Positions 1-7,664 of a stretch of 64,000 bases of DNA are shown here, piece after piece. The stretch is from contig PVUG01000004.1 in the NCBI GenBank assembly GCA_003001975.1, positions 248,001 to 312,000 on the forward strand. Reading direction: 5' to 3'. This stretch comes from Martelella mediterranea (GTDB lineage Bacteria > Pseudomonadota > Alphaproteobacteria > Rhizobiales > Rhizobiaceae). The notes below the pieces were generated by a model that was given only the letters and a program-made list of their open reading frames with translations, had not been told where the DNA came from and made no database searches. A program made the position numbers and the translations under genes. Numbering within the stretch: position 1 is the first letter of the stretch; each line of letters opens with the position of its first letter.

Positions 1-2
1 AC

Positions 3-1136
3 GATACGATGGGCCATTTCTTCGGCGACGATGTTCTGCGCTATGCCGCCGATATCTTCACGAAAAATCTCGGCCCGAACGACTTTCTGGCCAGAACGGG
101 CGGCGATGAATTCGTTGCCCTGATGCCCGCCGACAGCGATGCGGAGAGCTTTGCCGCAGCGGTTGAATCAGCGTTTTCGAAGCCGGTGCATATCGCCGGA
201 CGCATGTGCAGGCTCGGCGTCAGCCTCGGCATCGCGACAGCGCAGGATTCAAGGGATTCTGCCTCCGATCTGCTGATCAAGGCCGATCTTGCCCTCTACG
301 AGGCAAAGAACCGCGGACGCGGGCGCACGGTCAACTACACCAGCAATCTGATGGACAAGACATTTTCCCACAAACGTCTTGTCGATGAAATTCAGGAAGC
401 CGTCGAGGCAGGAGAAATCACCGCCCACTACCAGCCGATCTTCGATGTCGAAACCTCAACGATTGCAGGCGTCGAGGCGCTGGCCCGCTGGCAACATCCG
501 CGCCGCGGCCTGCAGGAACCGAAAATCTTCCTCGGCGTGGCCGAGCAGCTCGGCCTGCTGCATGAAATTGACGATACCGTCTTCCGAAGGGCGCTTTCGA
601 CAATGGAGCGCTGCGCGGCGGACGGCATGCCGCTATCCGGCATATCCGTCAATATTTCCGCCCAGCGCCTGCGCGATCCGCAACTCCTCGATCAGCTCTC
701 CGCTCTCGGCCTGCCGGCAGGCATCGTAAATTTCGAACTGCTGGAATCCATCCCTTTCGACAGCCCCGATTCCGAATTGATCAAGACGGTCAACGCCATC
801 AGAAAGCTTGGCATCGGCATCGATCTCGACGATTTCGGTTCGGGATACGCCTCTCTCGTCGGACTGACCCGGGTCCGACCGGACCGGCTCAAGATTGCCG
901 GACAGCTCGTGGCGCCGATCATCGATTCAGAGGAGAGCCTGCTGATTGTCGAAACGATTGCCCGCATCGCCAGATCCTTCGGCATCGAAGTCATCTGCGA
1001 AGGCGTGACATCGCAGGCTCATGCCGAGAAGCTGAAAGCGCTGGGCTGCGTTCTGCAACAGGGCTATTATTTCTCGCGGCCGATGGATGAAGATCAACTC
1101 ATTGCGTTTCTGCGCGCCCGCAGCAGCCCGGCATAA
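3..1136 (+). CDS. GGDEF-EAL domain protein, 5' end cut by window edge
   Basis: This is the C-terminal part of a cyclic-di-GMP enzyme; the reading frame is already open at base 3, so the true start lies outside the window. The GGDEF motif is intact at about 99-113. The usual inhibitory I-site RxxD just before it reads GPND, so product inhibition is probably lost. The EAL phosphodiesterase domain starts with EAL at 474-482 (GVEALARWQHP) and keeps LDDFGSGYASL, the Lys of LKIAG, CEGV and QQGYYF. The usual KID reads KIA. Known for the family: GGDEF makes and EAL degrades c-di-GMP. Both domains may be active here, but the net direction cannot be judged from sequence. Any N-terminal sensor or membrane part is not visible. 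Confidence 0.9.
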   Translation, partial: DTMGHFFGDDVLRYAADIFTKNLGPNDFLARTGGDEFVALMPADSDAESFAAAVESAFSKPVHIAGRMCRLGVSLGIATAQDSRDSASDLLIKADLALYEAKNRGRGRTVNYTSNLMDKTFSHKRLVDEIQEAVEAGEITAHYQPIFDVETSTIAGVEALARWQHPRRGLQEPKIFLGVAEQLGLLHEIDDTVFRRALSTMERCAADGMPLSGISVNISAQRLRDPQLLDQLSALGLPAGIVNFELLESIPFDSPDSELIKTVNAIRKLGIGIDLDDFGSGYASLVGLTRVRPDRLKIAGQLVAPIIDSEESLLIVETIARIARSFGIEVICEGVTSQAHAEKLKALGCVLQQGYYFSRPMDEDQLIAFLRARSSPA

Positions 1137-1289
1137 ATGGCACTGGAATTTTCAGCCTGCCGTGGCTGCATCCCGCGACATGCACGATGCGCATACCTTC
1201 TATGCCGAGATGGCACTGCACATATCACAAGAAAAAACGTATATAGAGATCAACACAGTGATTGAGCCGAAATCAAAACGATTTGATGA

Positions 1290-1451
1290 ACGTTAGATCG
1301 CTTGGCCCGGTCTCCGGGTAGAAATTCGAAGCCGCGCACTCCTCCTCCTCCCAGCGCGCTTCGATGGGTTGACGGCGCTCCTCCTCCCAGTCGTCGACCA
1401 ACGCAAATGACGCTCACCGGATCCTCCTCCCCCGGTGAGCGTTATTTTTTT
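1290..1451 (+). ncRNA. Cuckoo/CcsR-like small RNA with three CCTCCTCCC hairpins
   Basis: Three successive stem-loops each expose the nine-base anti-Shine-Dalgarno motif CCTCCTCCC, at 1344-1352, 1380-1388 and 1423-1431. Stem 1 pairs about 1327-1337 with 1354-1364 around one bulged C. Stem 2 pairs 1367-1374 with 1392-1399. Stem 3 pairs 1410-1420 with 1432-1442 over 11 perfect base pairs and runs into a T-tract (1443-1451), so it is also the terminator. A small GC hairpin (1306-1318) precedes them. Known families: cuckoo sRNAs of Rhizobiales and CcsR sRNAs of Rhodobacter carry this motif in loops, and CcsR RNAs lie next to a DUF1127 gene, as here. The 5' end is a guess; TGCACA-N17-TATATA at 1217-1245 could be a promoter and would place it near 1252. 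Inference: it binds ribosome-binding sites or titrates a regulator. Confidence 0.75.
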
Positions 1452-1581
1452 GCGCTCTTCAAAAGCTGCCTTTCACTTTCTTCACCTGTACGCATGGGCA
1501 AAACCGATCCCTTTGCGGTCGCATCCGGCCAGGCTCTGAAACGTCATGCGCTGTGTGCATGGCGGCTTTACCGTAACCCCA

Positions 1582-1610
1582 CTGACAGCCTCGCACCGAA
1601 TGAACTATAT
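1582..1610 (+). promoter_or_regulatory. Promoter of first DUF1127 gene
   Basis: CTGACA (1582-1587) and CTATAT (1605-1610) are separated by 17 bases, matching the alphaproteobacterial -35/-10 pattern CTTGAC-N17-CTATAT. Expected transcription start is near 1617, giving a leader of about 50 bases. The CTATAT form is also seen in rhizobial RpoH promoters, so heat-shock sigma factor use is possible but not shown. Confidence 0.65.
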
Positions 1611-1667
1611 CCAAGTCATCAGAGATTGAGGCGCAAAGCAGCGCCACAGAAAAGAGGAGAGAAGATC

Positions 1668-1811
1668 ATGAGCATGGCTCGTTCGTTCAATAACTGGATC
1701 AAGTATCGTCAGACCGTTTCCGAACTCGGTCGCATGAATGCACGCGAACTGTCCGACCTGGGCATCAACCGCGAAGACATTCGCCGCGTTGCTCGCAAGG
1801 CCGCATTCTAA
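1668..1811 (+). CDS. DUF1127 small protein, copy 1
   Basis: A 47-residue basic protein starting MSMARSFNNWIKYRQ and ending RRVARKAAF. It has the DUF1127 pattern: a basic first helix, then the ELxxLxxxxLxDLGIxRxDI core (SELGRMNARELSDLGINRED). The start is fixed by the Shine-Dalgarno run AAAGAGGAGAG about 6 bases upstream and by the identical second copy. A longer in-frame reading from 1302 would pass through the sRNA and promoter and is rejected. Known: short DUF1127 proteins in alphaproteobacteria act as small RNA-associated or metabolic regulators; CcaF1 of Rhodobacter works with CcsR sRNAs and RNA turnover. A similar role here is inference. It has its own promoter and terminator. Confidence 0.9.
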   Translation: MSMARSFNNWIKYRQTVSELGRMNARELSDLGINREDIRRVARKAAF

Positions 1812-1832
1812 GCGCCTTTAAACGCGATCTGC

Positions 1833-1870
1833 AAAAGCCCCACGCCGCATACCGGCGCGGGGCTTTTTTT
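1833..1870 (+). terminator. Intrinsic terminator of DUF1127 copy 1
   Basis: A GC-rich stem (AGCCCCACGCCG with CGGCGCGGGGCT, one mismatch) is followed by eight T. It begins 21 bases after the stop codon. Confidence 0.85.
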
Positions 1871-1943
1871 TGTGCCAGAAGGCCAGCAATCCGGCGCTTT
1901 CAGCGCCATGCACGCGCTGCATAGCGGCTTTACCGCAAACCCA

Positions 1944-1972
1944 CTGACTGCCGCGCACCGAATGAACTATAT
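1944..1972 (+). promoter_or_regulatory. Promoter of second DUF1127 gene
   Basis: CTGACT (1944-1949), 17-base spacer, CTATAT (1967-1972). It is the duplicate of the promoter at 1582-1610 with one change in the -35 box. Confidence 0.65.
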
Positions 1973-2029
1973 CCAAGTCATCAGAGATTGAGGCGCAAAG
2001 CAGCGCCACAGAAAAGAGGAGAGAATATC

Positions 2030-2173
2030 ATGAGCATGGCTCGTTCGTTCAACAACTGGATCAAGTATCGTCAGACCGTTTCCGAACTCGGTCGCATGAA
2101 TGCACGCGAACTGTCCGACCTCGGCATCAACCGCGAAGACATTCGTCGCGTTGCCCGCAAGGCCGCATTCTAA
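2030..2173 (+). CDS. DUF1127 small protein, copy 2
   Basis: It encodes exactly the same 47 residues as the gene at 1668-1811, with several silent third-base changes (for example in the Gly-Ile-Asn and Arg-Arg-Val codons). Silent divergence with an unchanged protein indicates purifying selection or gene conversion. It has the same AAAGAGGAGAG ribosome-binding site, its own promoter and its own terminator, so the two copies may serve as a dosage pair. Function as for copy 1: a DUF1127 protein probably linked to post-transcriptional regulation, with the sRNA upstream as a possible partner. Confidence 0.9.
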   Translation: MSMARSFNNWIKYRQTVSELGRMNARELSDLGINREDIRRVARKAAF

Positions 2174-2197
2174 GCGCCTTTAAAAACACGATTTGCA

Positions 2198-2234
2198 AAA
2201 GCCCCACGCCGAGCCTCGGCGCGGGGCTTTTTTT
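2198..2234 (+). terminator. Intrinsic terminator of DUF1127 copy 2
   Basis: Stem AAGCCCCACGCCGAG with CTCGGCGCGGGGCTT, one mismatch, followed by seven T. It is a longer stem than that of copy 1. Confidence 0.85.
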
Positions 2235-2453
2235 GGTTTGCGACACGACCGGCCTTGTATGAACTTGAATTCATCAAGTAGAGATGCCTCAAAACTGTCC
2301 ATCACGGTCAATGAGGCCGAAAAATATGCAACCTATTGCACAAATGCATGGCAGTTGCATAAAAACCGCACAAGACCTTCAGCGGGTTCCATTGTATTTT
2401 CCACTCAAAATCAATGCAGCACAAACGCTGCCGGAAAATTCGAGGAAACACCC

Positions 2454-2597
2454 ATGCATCCCTTCCACTTCACCATGAAATGGTTCAGCTACCGTCGCAC
2501 CCGTGCACAGCTGCGCAACCTGACTGCAGCCGAACTCAAGGATATCGGCCTGCTGCCGAGCGACATCGATCGTGTCGCATCGCGCGCATTTCGCTGA
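2454..2597 (+). CDS. DUF1127 small protein, third and divergent member
   Basis: A 47-residue protein starting MHPFHFTMKWFSYRR, with the DUF1127 core AQLRNLTAAELKDIGLLPSD and the tail RVASRAFR. Length matches the two upstream paralogues exactly, but sequence identity is modest, so it is an older duplication. The start at 2454 follows GAGGAAAC, about 6 bases upstream. A longer in-frame reading from 2193 overlaps the preceding terminator and is rejected. The 280 bases before it (2174-2453) hold that terminator and an AT-rich leader; I see no clear promoter. Role as inferred for the other DUF1127 genes. Confidence 0.85.
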   Translation: MHPFHFTMKWFSYRRTRAQLRNLTAAELKDIGLLPSDIDRVASRAFR

Positions 2598-2618
2598 AAT
2601 CAGCAGGAATGACGGTTT

Positions 2619-2644
2619 CTAAACGGCGCCTCAGGGCGCCGTTT
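2619..2644 (+). terminator. Intrinsic terminator of third DUF1127 gene
   Basis: A perfect GC stem (AACGGCGCC, short loop, GGCGCCGTT) is followed by a short T run, 22 bases past the stop. Confidence 0.75.
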
Positions 2645-2732
2645 TGCGTTTGGCACCGCCAGTCCGCATCTTGCCTTCCGGAGAGCAGCGACTATGTTGA
2701 GGCGCCTTTTCAAATGAACCGGAACGCATAGC

Positions 2733-3845
2733 ATGGCCGAATTCCCGCGCTTCACCACCCTGATCAAAGAGCTGCCCTCCACCGTCCCCTTTGTCGGACC
2801 GGAAGCACTTGAGCGCACCCGCAATTATCCCGTCATCGCCCGCATCGGCGCGAATGAAAGCGGCTTCGGCCCCGCGCCTTCCGTGCTTGCCGCCATTCAG
2901 GAGGCCGCCGGCGACATCTGGAAATATTCCGATTCCGAACACCTCTCGCTGCGCCAGGCATTGGCGAAGCATCATGGCTGCGAGCCGGAAAACCTGATGA
3001 TCGGCGAAGGCGTGGACGGGCTTCTGGGCATGGCCGTCAGGCTGGTCGTCTCGCCGGGCACCAAGGTTGTGACCTCGCTCGGCGCCTATCCGACCTTCAA
3101 CTATCATGTCGACGGCTTCGGCGGAGAGCGGGTCAGCATTCCCTACAACAATGACCGGGAAGACCTCGACGCGCTGCTGGCCGCCGTCAAAGAACATGAC
3201 GCGACCATGGTCTACTTTGCCAATCCCGACAATCCGATGGGCAGTTTCTGGCACGAGGATGATGTGGTCCGTTTCGTCGAGGAACTGCCGGAAACCTGCA
3301 TGATGGTGCTGGACGAGGCCTATTGCGAATGCGGCCCGGCGGAAGCCTTTCCGGGCATTGACCGCTTTCTCGACCGCCCGAACATCCTGCGTTTCCGCAC
3401 CTTCTCCAAGGCTTACGGGCTGGCCGGCGCCCGCGCCGGCTATATTATCGGCGCGGCGGACACGATTGCCGCCTTCAACAAGATCCGCAATCACTTCGGC
3501 ATGCCGCGTCTGACGCTGGTTGCCGCCGAAGCCGCCCTTGCCGATCAGGCCTATCTGCAGAGCGTTGTCGGGCGTATTCGCGAGTCGCGTGACGAAATCG
3601 CCCGGATCGCGCGCGAAAACGGGCTGGAACCGCTGCCCTCGGCAACCAATTTCGTGGCTATCGACTGCGGCCGTGACGGCGCCTATTCGCGCGCAATCGT
3701 CGATGCGCTCGGCGCACGCGGCGTGTTCATCCGCATGCCGGGCGTGGCCCCGCTTGATCGCTGCATCCGCGTTTCGACAGGGCCGAACGAGGACATGGAG
3801 CTGTTTGCGCAGGAGCTACCGGCTGTGCTTCAGGCGCTCGGCTGA
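2733..3845 (+). CDS. HisC-like class I/II aminotransferase
   Basis: A 370-residue pyridoxal-phosphate aminotransferase of fold type I, close to histidinol-phosphate aminotransferases. Visible motifs are the N-terminal GANESGFGPAP (HisC proteins have N-E-N-P-xG-P here), YSDSEH, the PLP-contacting NPDNPMG and VLDEAYCEC, and the Schiff-base lysine in RTFSKAYGLAGARAGY at about residue 226. A C-terminal Arg (RVSTGP) fits substrate-carboxylate binding. Length is normal for HisC (about 350-370). It stands alone, not in a his operon, so the true substrate (histidinol phosphate, an aromatic amino acid or another) is open; many alphaproteobacteria carry several such paralogues. Confidence 0.85.
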   Translation: MAEFPRFTTLIKELPSTVPFVGPEALERTRNYPVIARIGANESGFGPAPSVLAAIQEAAGDIWKYSDSEHLSLRQALAKHHGCEPENLMIGEGVDGLLGMAVRLVVSPGTKVVTSLGAYPTFNYHVDGFGGERVSIPYNNDREDLDALLAAVKEHDATMVYFANPDNPMGSFWHEDDVVRFVEELPETCMMVLDEAYCECGPAEAFPGIDRFLDRPNILRFRTFSKAYGLAGARAGYIIGAADTIAAFNKIRNHFGMPRLTLVAAEAALADQAYLQSVVGRIRESRDEIARIARENGLEPLPSATNFVAIDCGRDGAYSRAIVDALGARGVFIRMPGVAPLDRCIRVSTGPNEDMELFAQELPAVLQALG

Positions 3846-3920
3846 GACAAGCGCCTGAAACATTGCTAGGGATGGCGGGCGCTCAGCGCGCCTCAGACTG
3901 CTGACAAGCCTATCCTTTTT

Positions 3921-4080
3921 ATACAGACGTCATCCTCGGGCTTGACCCGAGGATCTAATCACAGTTCCGCGCGAGCGGCGTTGGCGTTTCGTAGTATGTT
4001 GTATTTAAACAGATTTTCATTCGACACGCTTGTCGCATTGATGCGTGTTTAGATGCTCGGGACAAGCCCGAGCATGACGA
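3921..4080. repeat. RIME-like palindromic element 1
   Basis: The element has two long palindromes at its ends. ATCCTCGGG-CTTGA-CCCGAGGAT lies at 3932-3954 and ATGCTCGGG-ACAAG-CCCGAGCAT near 4053-4075, with about 100 bases of weakly conserved interior. The same arrangement returns at 6476-6640 and in shorter form at 46761-46872. Structure and sequence fit the Rhizobium intergenic mosaic elements (RIME). It lies between convergent genes and may act as a bidirectional terminator or mRNA end. Confidence 0.75.
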
Positions 4081-4118
4081 AAGAGGATGAAGCAACCATC
4101 GTTGACAAACCGACGCCC

Positions 4119-4817
4119 TCAGCGCGCCTTCTGGCCGAAGAGCACCGACTGGGCATCCTTGTCCGAGGCAAGGTTCATCTTCTCGCGCTCCTCCTGACCG
4201 ACGGCGAGCCCGGCCTTGACCGCAGGGCGGGCCGTAACAGCCTCGAACCAACGCTTCAGGTTCGGGAAATCGTCGAGGTTCTGGCCCTGCGCCTCGTATG
4301 ACTTGACCCACCCGACCGATGCCATGTCGGCGATCGAATAATCGCCGCCGAGATAGTCGACATCCCCCAAACGTTTGTCCATCACGCCGTAGAGCCGGTT
4401 GACTTCGTTGGTGTAGCGGTCGATGCCATAGGCAATCTTTTCGGGCGCATAATTGCGGAAGTGATGGGCCTGGCCCGCCATTGGCCCGAGACCGCCGACC
4501 TGCCAGAACAGCCATTCCTCCACGGCGATGCGCGCGCGCTCGGTCTCGGGATAGAATTTTTTGAACTTGCGGCCGAGATATTGAAGGATCGCGCCGGATT
4601 CGAACACCGAGACCGGTTCGCCGCCGGGGCCTTCGGGATCGATGATCGCCGGCATCCGGTTATTGGGCGAAATCTTCAGAAACTCCGGCTTGAACTGGTC
4701 GCCCTTGCCGATATTCACATAATTGACGTTATAGGGAACGCCCGCCTCTTCCAGATAAATCGTGATCTTGTAGCCGTTGGGGGTCGGCCAGTAAAAAAGT
4801 TCGATCGGTGCGGTCAT
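4119..4817 (-). CDS. Nu-class glutathione S-transferase (YfcG/YghU type)
   Basis: A 232-residue cytosolic protein with a thioredoxin-fold N-terminal half and a helical C-terminal half. The N-terminus ELFYWPTPNGYKITIYLEE has the TPNG(x)K signature of Nu-class enzymes such as E. coli YfcG. RMPAIIDPEG (cis-Pro loop) and FESGAILQYLGRK (glutathione gamma-glutamyl contact) are intact, as is SIADMASVGW (N-capping box) in the C-terminal domain. Known for the class: low transferase activity but strong disulfide-bond reductase activity with bound GSH or GSSG. The start at 4817 has a plausible AGAGGA site upstream. It is a single gene, divergent from amn. Confidence 0.88.
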   Translation of the reverse strand: MTAPIELFYWPTPNGYKITIYLEEAGVPYNVNYVNIGKGDQFKPEFLKISPNNRMPAIIDPEGPGGEPVSVFESGAILQYLGRKFKKFYPETERARIAVEEWLFWQVGGLGPMAGQAHHFRNYAPEKIAYGIDRYTNEVNRLYGVMDKRLGDVDYLGGDYSIADMASVGWVKSYEAQGQNLDDFPNLKRWFEAVTARPAVKAGLAVGQEEREKMNLASDKDAQSVLFGQKAR

Positions 4818-4946
4818 GAAAATTCATCCTCTTCGTGTCGCAAAACACTGTTGTGTTCGATATAGATCGAATCTCAGCGCAAAAAAGGCAGGCGCGAACC
4901 TGCCGTGCTGCGGTTTTGACCGTAACCTGTCTCAACGAGGGTCGCC

Positions 4947-6443
4947 ATGCACGATAACGAATCTTTGACCGCAAACATCATTGCCCCCGACCCGGCGGAA
5001 CCGCAGAGCTTCACCGATCCGAGCGCGGCCGTGAAAGCGCTTCAGGTGCTCTACAAGCGCAACACCCGCTTCATTATCGACGCCTTTATCGAGCTTGCCG
5101 GCGGTGCGCCGATCAAGGGGCGTTACCGCGCCTGCTATCCGCAGGTCAGGATAGAGACCGGCAGTTACGGGCTGACCGATTCGCGTCTCTCCTTCGGCCA
5201 TGTGGCAACGCCGGGCACATATGCCACGACCATCAGCCATCCGGTGCTGTTCGAGGATTATCTGATCGAACAGCTCGGCCTGCTGATCAAGAATCACGGC
5301 GTTCCGGTGGTGGTCGAAGAATCCGAGACCCCCATTCCGCTGCATTTCGCCTTCGGCGAGAACACCCATGTCGAGGCCGATCTGGCCGCCCTTGCCGATG
5401 TGCCGCTGCGCGACATCTTCGACACGCCCGACCTCAACACCACCGACGACCAGATTGCCAATGGCGAATACGAGCCGGAGCCGGGCAAGCCGCAACCGCT
5501 GGCGCCGTTTACCGCCCAGCGCATCGATTATTCGCTGGCGCGCCTCAGCCACTATACGGCAACGAGCTCGGCGCATTTCCAGAACTTCGTGCTGTTTACC
5601 AATTACCAGTTCTATATCGATGAATTCTGTGCCTATGCCCGCGAGGTCATGGCCAAGGGCGGCGAAGGCTACAGCGCGTTCGTGGAGCCGGGCAACAATA
5701 TCACGCTTCCCGGCGAGGTTGAGCCGGAAGGCGGGCATACCGGCGTGCGCATGCCGCAGATGCCGGCCTATCATCTCAAGCGCGCCGACAATTCCGGCAT
5801 CTCCATGGTCAATATCGGCGTCGGCCCTTCCAACGCCAAGACGATTACCGACCACATCGCCGTTCTGCGCCCCCATGCCTGGTTGATGCTCGGCCATTGC
5901 GCCGGCCTGCGCAACAGCCAGAAGCTCGGCGATTATGTGCTCGCCCATGCCTATGTGCGCGAGGATCATGTTCTCGACAATGACCTGCCGGTATGGGTTC
6001 CGATTCCGGCACTGGCGGAAGTGCAGCAGGCACTCGAATCGGCCGTTGCCGAGGTGACCGGCCTTGAGGGCTACGAGCTGAAACGGGTGATGCGCACCGG
6101 CACCGTGGCTACCATCGACAACCGCAACTGGGAGCTTTCCCACCAGAGCGGGCCGGTCAAGCGCCTGTCGCAGTCGCGGGCCATCGGGCTGGATATGGAA
6201 TCGGCGACAATTGCCGCCAACGGCTTCCGCTTCCGGGTGCCCTACGGCACGCTGCTCTGCGTTTCCGACCGGCCGCTTCACGGCGAGCTGAAGCTGCCCG
6301 GCATGGCGACGGCCTTTTACACCACCCAGGTGCGCCAGCATCTCAGCATCGGCATCAAGGCAGTGCAGAAACTGGCCGCCATGCCCCCGGAAAGGCTGCA
6401 TTCACGCAAACTCAGAAGCTTTTACGAAACGGCCTTCCAGTAG
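4947..6443 (+). CDS. amn: AMP nucleosidase
   Basis: A 498-residue enzyme that hydrolyses AMP to adenine and ribose 5-phosphate, a purine salvage and AMP-control step in the cytoplasm. The N-terminal half (about 1-180) is the AMP-nucleosidase-specific domain. The C-terminal half is a nucleoside-phosphorylase-like fold, with MVNIGVGPSNAKTITDH, MLGHCAGLR and the purine-site region DMESATIAANGFRFRVPYGT. Length matches E. coli Amn (484). The start follows ACGAGGGTCGCC. The divergent GST gene shares the 4818-4946 intergenic region. Confidence 0.93.
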   Translation: MHDNESLTANIIAPDPAEPQSFTDPSAAVKALQVLYKRNTRFIIDAFIELAGGAPIKGRYRACYPQVRIETGSYGLTDSRLSFGHVATPGTYATTISHPVLFEDYLIEQLGLLIKNHGVPVVVEESETPIPLHFAFGENTHVEADLAALADVPLRDIFDTPDLNTTDDQIANGEYEPEPGKPQPLAPFTAQRIDYSLARLSHYTATSSAHFQNFVLFTNYQFYIDEFCAYAREVMAKGGEGYSAFVEPGNNITLPGEVEPEGGHTGVRMPQMPAYHLKRADNSGISMVNIGVGPSNAKTITDHIAVLRPHAWLMLGHCAGLRNSQKLGDYVLAHAYVREDHVLDNDLPVWVPIPALAEVQQALESAVAEVTGLEGYELKRVMRTGTVATIDNRNWELSHQSGPVKRLSQSRAIGLDMESATIAANGFRFRVPYGTLLCVSDRPLHGELKLPGMATAFYTTQVRQHLSIGIKAVQKLAAMPPERLHSRKLRSFYETAFQ

Positions 6444-6475
6444 GCGATCAGACTGCCGACACCGCCCCGCCATCC

Positions 6476-6640
6476 ACTATACGGACGTCATCCTCGGGCT
6501 TGACCCGAGGATCTAACCACATTTCCCAATGGGTGGCGTTTTTTTGTTTTAAAACAGACGGATCGGTGACGCCTTTCCATCCGAAACGCCTGTCGTCGCG
6601 ACAGGTGCTTGGATGCTCGGGTCAAGCCCGAGCATGACGA
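6476..6640. repeat. RIME-like palindromic element 2
   Basis: Same two-palindrome structure as the element at 3921-4080. The left palindrome has identical arm and loop sequence; the right one is ATGCTCGGG-TCAAG-CCCGAGCAT. The interior differs, as expected of a mosaic element. It lies between convergent amn and the lipid kinase gene. Confidence 0.75.
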
Positions 6641-6682
6641 ATGAGGGTGGCGCGCGCTTTATCAGCCGCACCAGCAAGCCCA

Positions 6683-7588
6683 CTACTCCAGCCGGCTGTC
6701 GGCGGGCACGATCACGGGCAGCGAACGCGGATGCTGCTCGAGAACGGCATGGCGCACTTCGTCGATAGGATCGCCGTCGAAGGACTGGGCGATGTCCGCG
6801 GTGTGGAAATCCAGCGTCAGCTTTTCCGTCTCGATCACGCGGACGTTTTCATTGTTCTCGATCTGCCCGCCGAGATAGTCGAGCGCAAAGCCCAACACCG
6901 AGTCGAATTCTCCGGCCTTCAGCAGATAGAGCACAAGCTTGCCGCCCTGCGGCCGGTCGGTGAACAGCGCCGGACTGCCATGGATCCGGTTGTTGGCAAC
7001 GCCGACAAGCGCAAAAGCCCCCTCGCCGCTTGCTTCGGCGCATTCATAGCTGACGCTGATTTCCGGAATGGCGCGCAGCGTATCGATCCAGGCGCGCGTC
7101 GAGGCCGAAATCTTCCCGAGCCGTGAATCATATTCGAGCTTTTCACGGTTTCTGATCATGGTGGCGTGGAGGCCGGAGGAAAACTGGTGGATGAACGGCC
7201 GGCCGTTCATCGTCGGCACATCCACATGCGCCGGCTTGCCGCTGGCCAGCGCTCTCAGCGCATCACCGATATCGACCGGCAGGCCGAGGCTGCGGGCAAA
7301 CAGGTTCATGGTTCCCGCCGGCACCACGCCCAAAAGCTTGTCCGTGCCATACATGCAGCCGGCGGCAAGCGAGATCGAGCCATCGCCTCCGCCGACGATG
7401 AGGCCGTCAAATCCCGCCGTGTCGACGGTCTGCCGGATGGTTGTCGCAATCTCGCTGCCGCGCACGACCGCGCAGTCGAAATCATGCCCGGCATCGCGAA
7501 AGATGTTGGAGGCAAGACCCGAAAATGCGTCCATATCGGTCGTTTTGAATGTCCCGCCGTCGCGGTTGAAAATGCCTTTCAGGCGCAT
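6683..7588 (-). CDS. Diacylglycerol-kinase-family lipid kinase
   Basis: A 301-residue protein of the DAGK catalytic family. The nucleotide loop VGGGDGSIS lies at residues 65-73, the partner motif VPAGTMNLFARSLGLP at about 89-104, and the C-terminal SFDGDPI (family SxDGE/DG motif) near 270. Relatives such as YegS phosphorylate lipids (diacylglycerol, phosphatidylglycerol or sphingoid bases) at the inner membrane surface. The N-terminus here (MRLKGIFNRDGGTF) is a normal first beta strand. Substrate unknown. It is convergent with amn across a palindromic repeat. Confidence 0.85.
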   Translation of the reverse strand: MRLKGIFNRDGGTFKTTDMDAFSGLASNIFRDAGHDFDCAVVRGSEIATTIRQTVDTAGFDGLIVGGGDGSISLAAGCMYGTDKLLGVVPAGTMNLFARSLGLPVDIGDALRALASGKPAHVDVPTMNGRPFIHQFSSGLHATMIRNREKLEYDSRLGKISASTRAWIDTLRAIPEISVSYECAEASGEGAFALVGVANNRIHGSPALFTDRPQGGKLVLYLLKAGEFDSVLGFALDYLGGQIENNENVRVIETEKLTLDFHTADIAQSFDGDPIDEVRHAVLEQHPRSLPVIVPADSRLE

Positions 7589-7664
7589 GCCTCGTCCTCA
7601 ACAGATTGCCTGCAACAATGCTTCAGACAGGTAAGACGTTCCCCGCGACACGGAAAGTATTTCC

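Larger units (their letters stand above)
1558..1870. repeat. Tandem duplication, copy 1 (promoter, DUF1127 gene, terminator)
   Basis: This segment recurs 362 bases downstream (1920-2232) with few differences. The unit holds the promoter, the 5' leader, the whole 47-codon gene and its terminator. The two encoded proteins are identical, whereas the leader before the -10 box and the terminator loop differ slightly, so the duplication is not brand new. Confidence 0.9.
1920..2232. repeat. Tandem duplication, copy 2 (promoter, DUF1127 gene, terminator)
   Basis: Second copy of the unit at 1558-1870, offset by exactly 362 bases. The bases from the -10 box to the start codon are almost unchanged, which suggests selection on promoter and leader as well as on the protein. 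Confidence 0.9.

Noticed and set aside
1302-1811. Long reading frame through the sRNA into the first DUF1127 gene
   Set aside because: The upstream part translates the hairpins, terminator and promoter into low-complexity Pro/Ser residues; the start at 1668 has a ribosome-binding site and matches the second copy.
3955-4515. 186-codon minus-strand frame overlapping the GST 3' end and the RIME-like repeat
   Set aside because: It reads the palindromic repeat as protein and overlaps GST in another frame.
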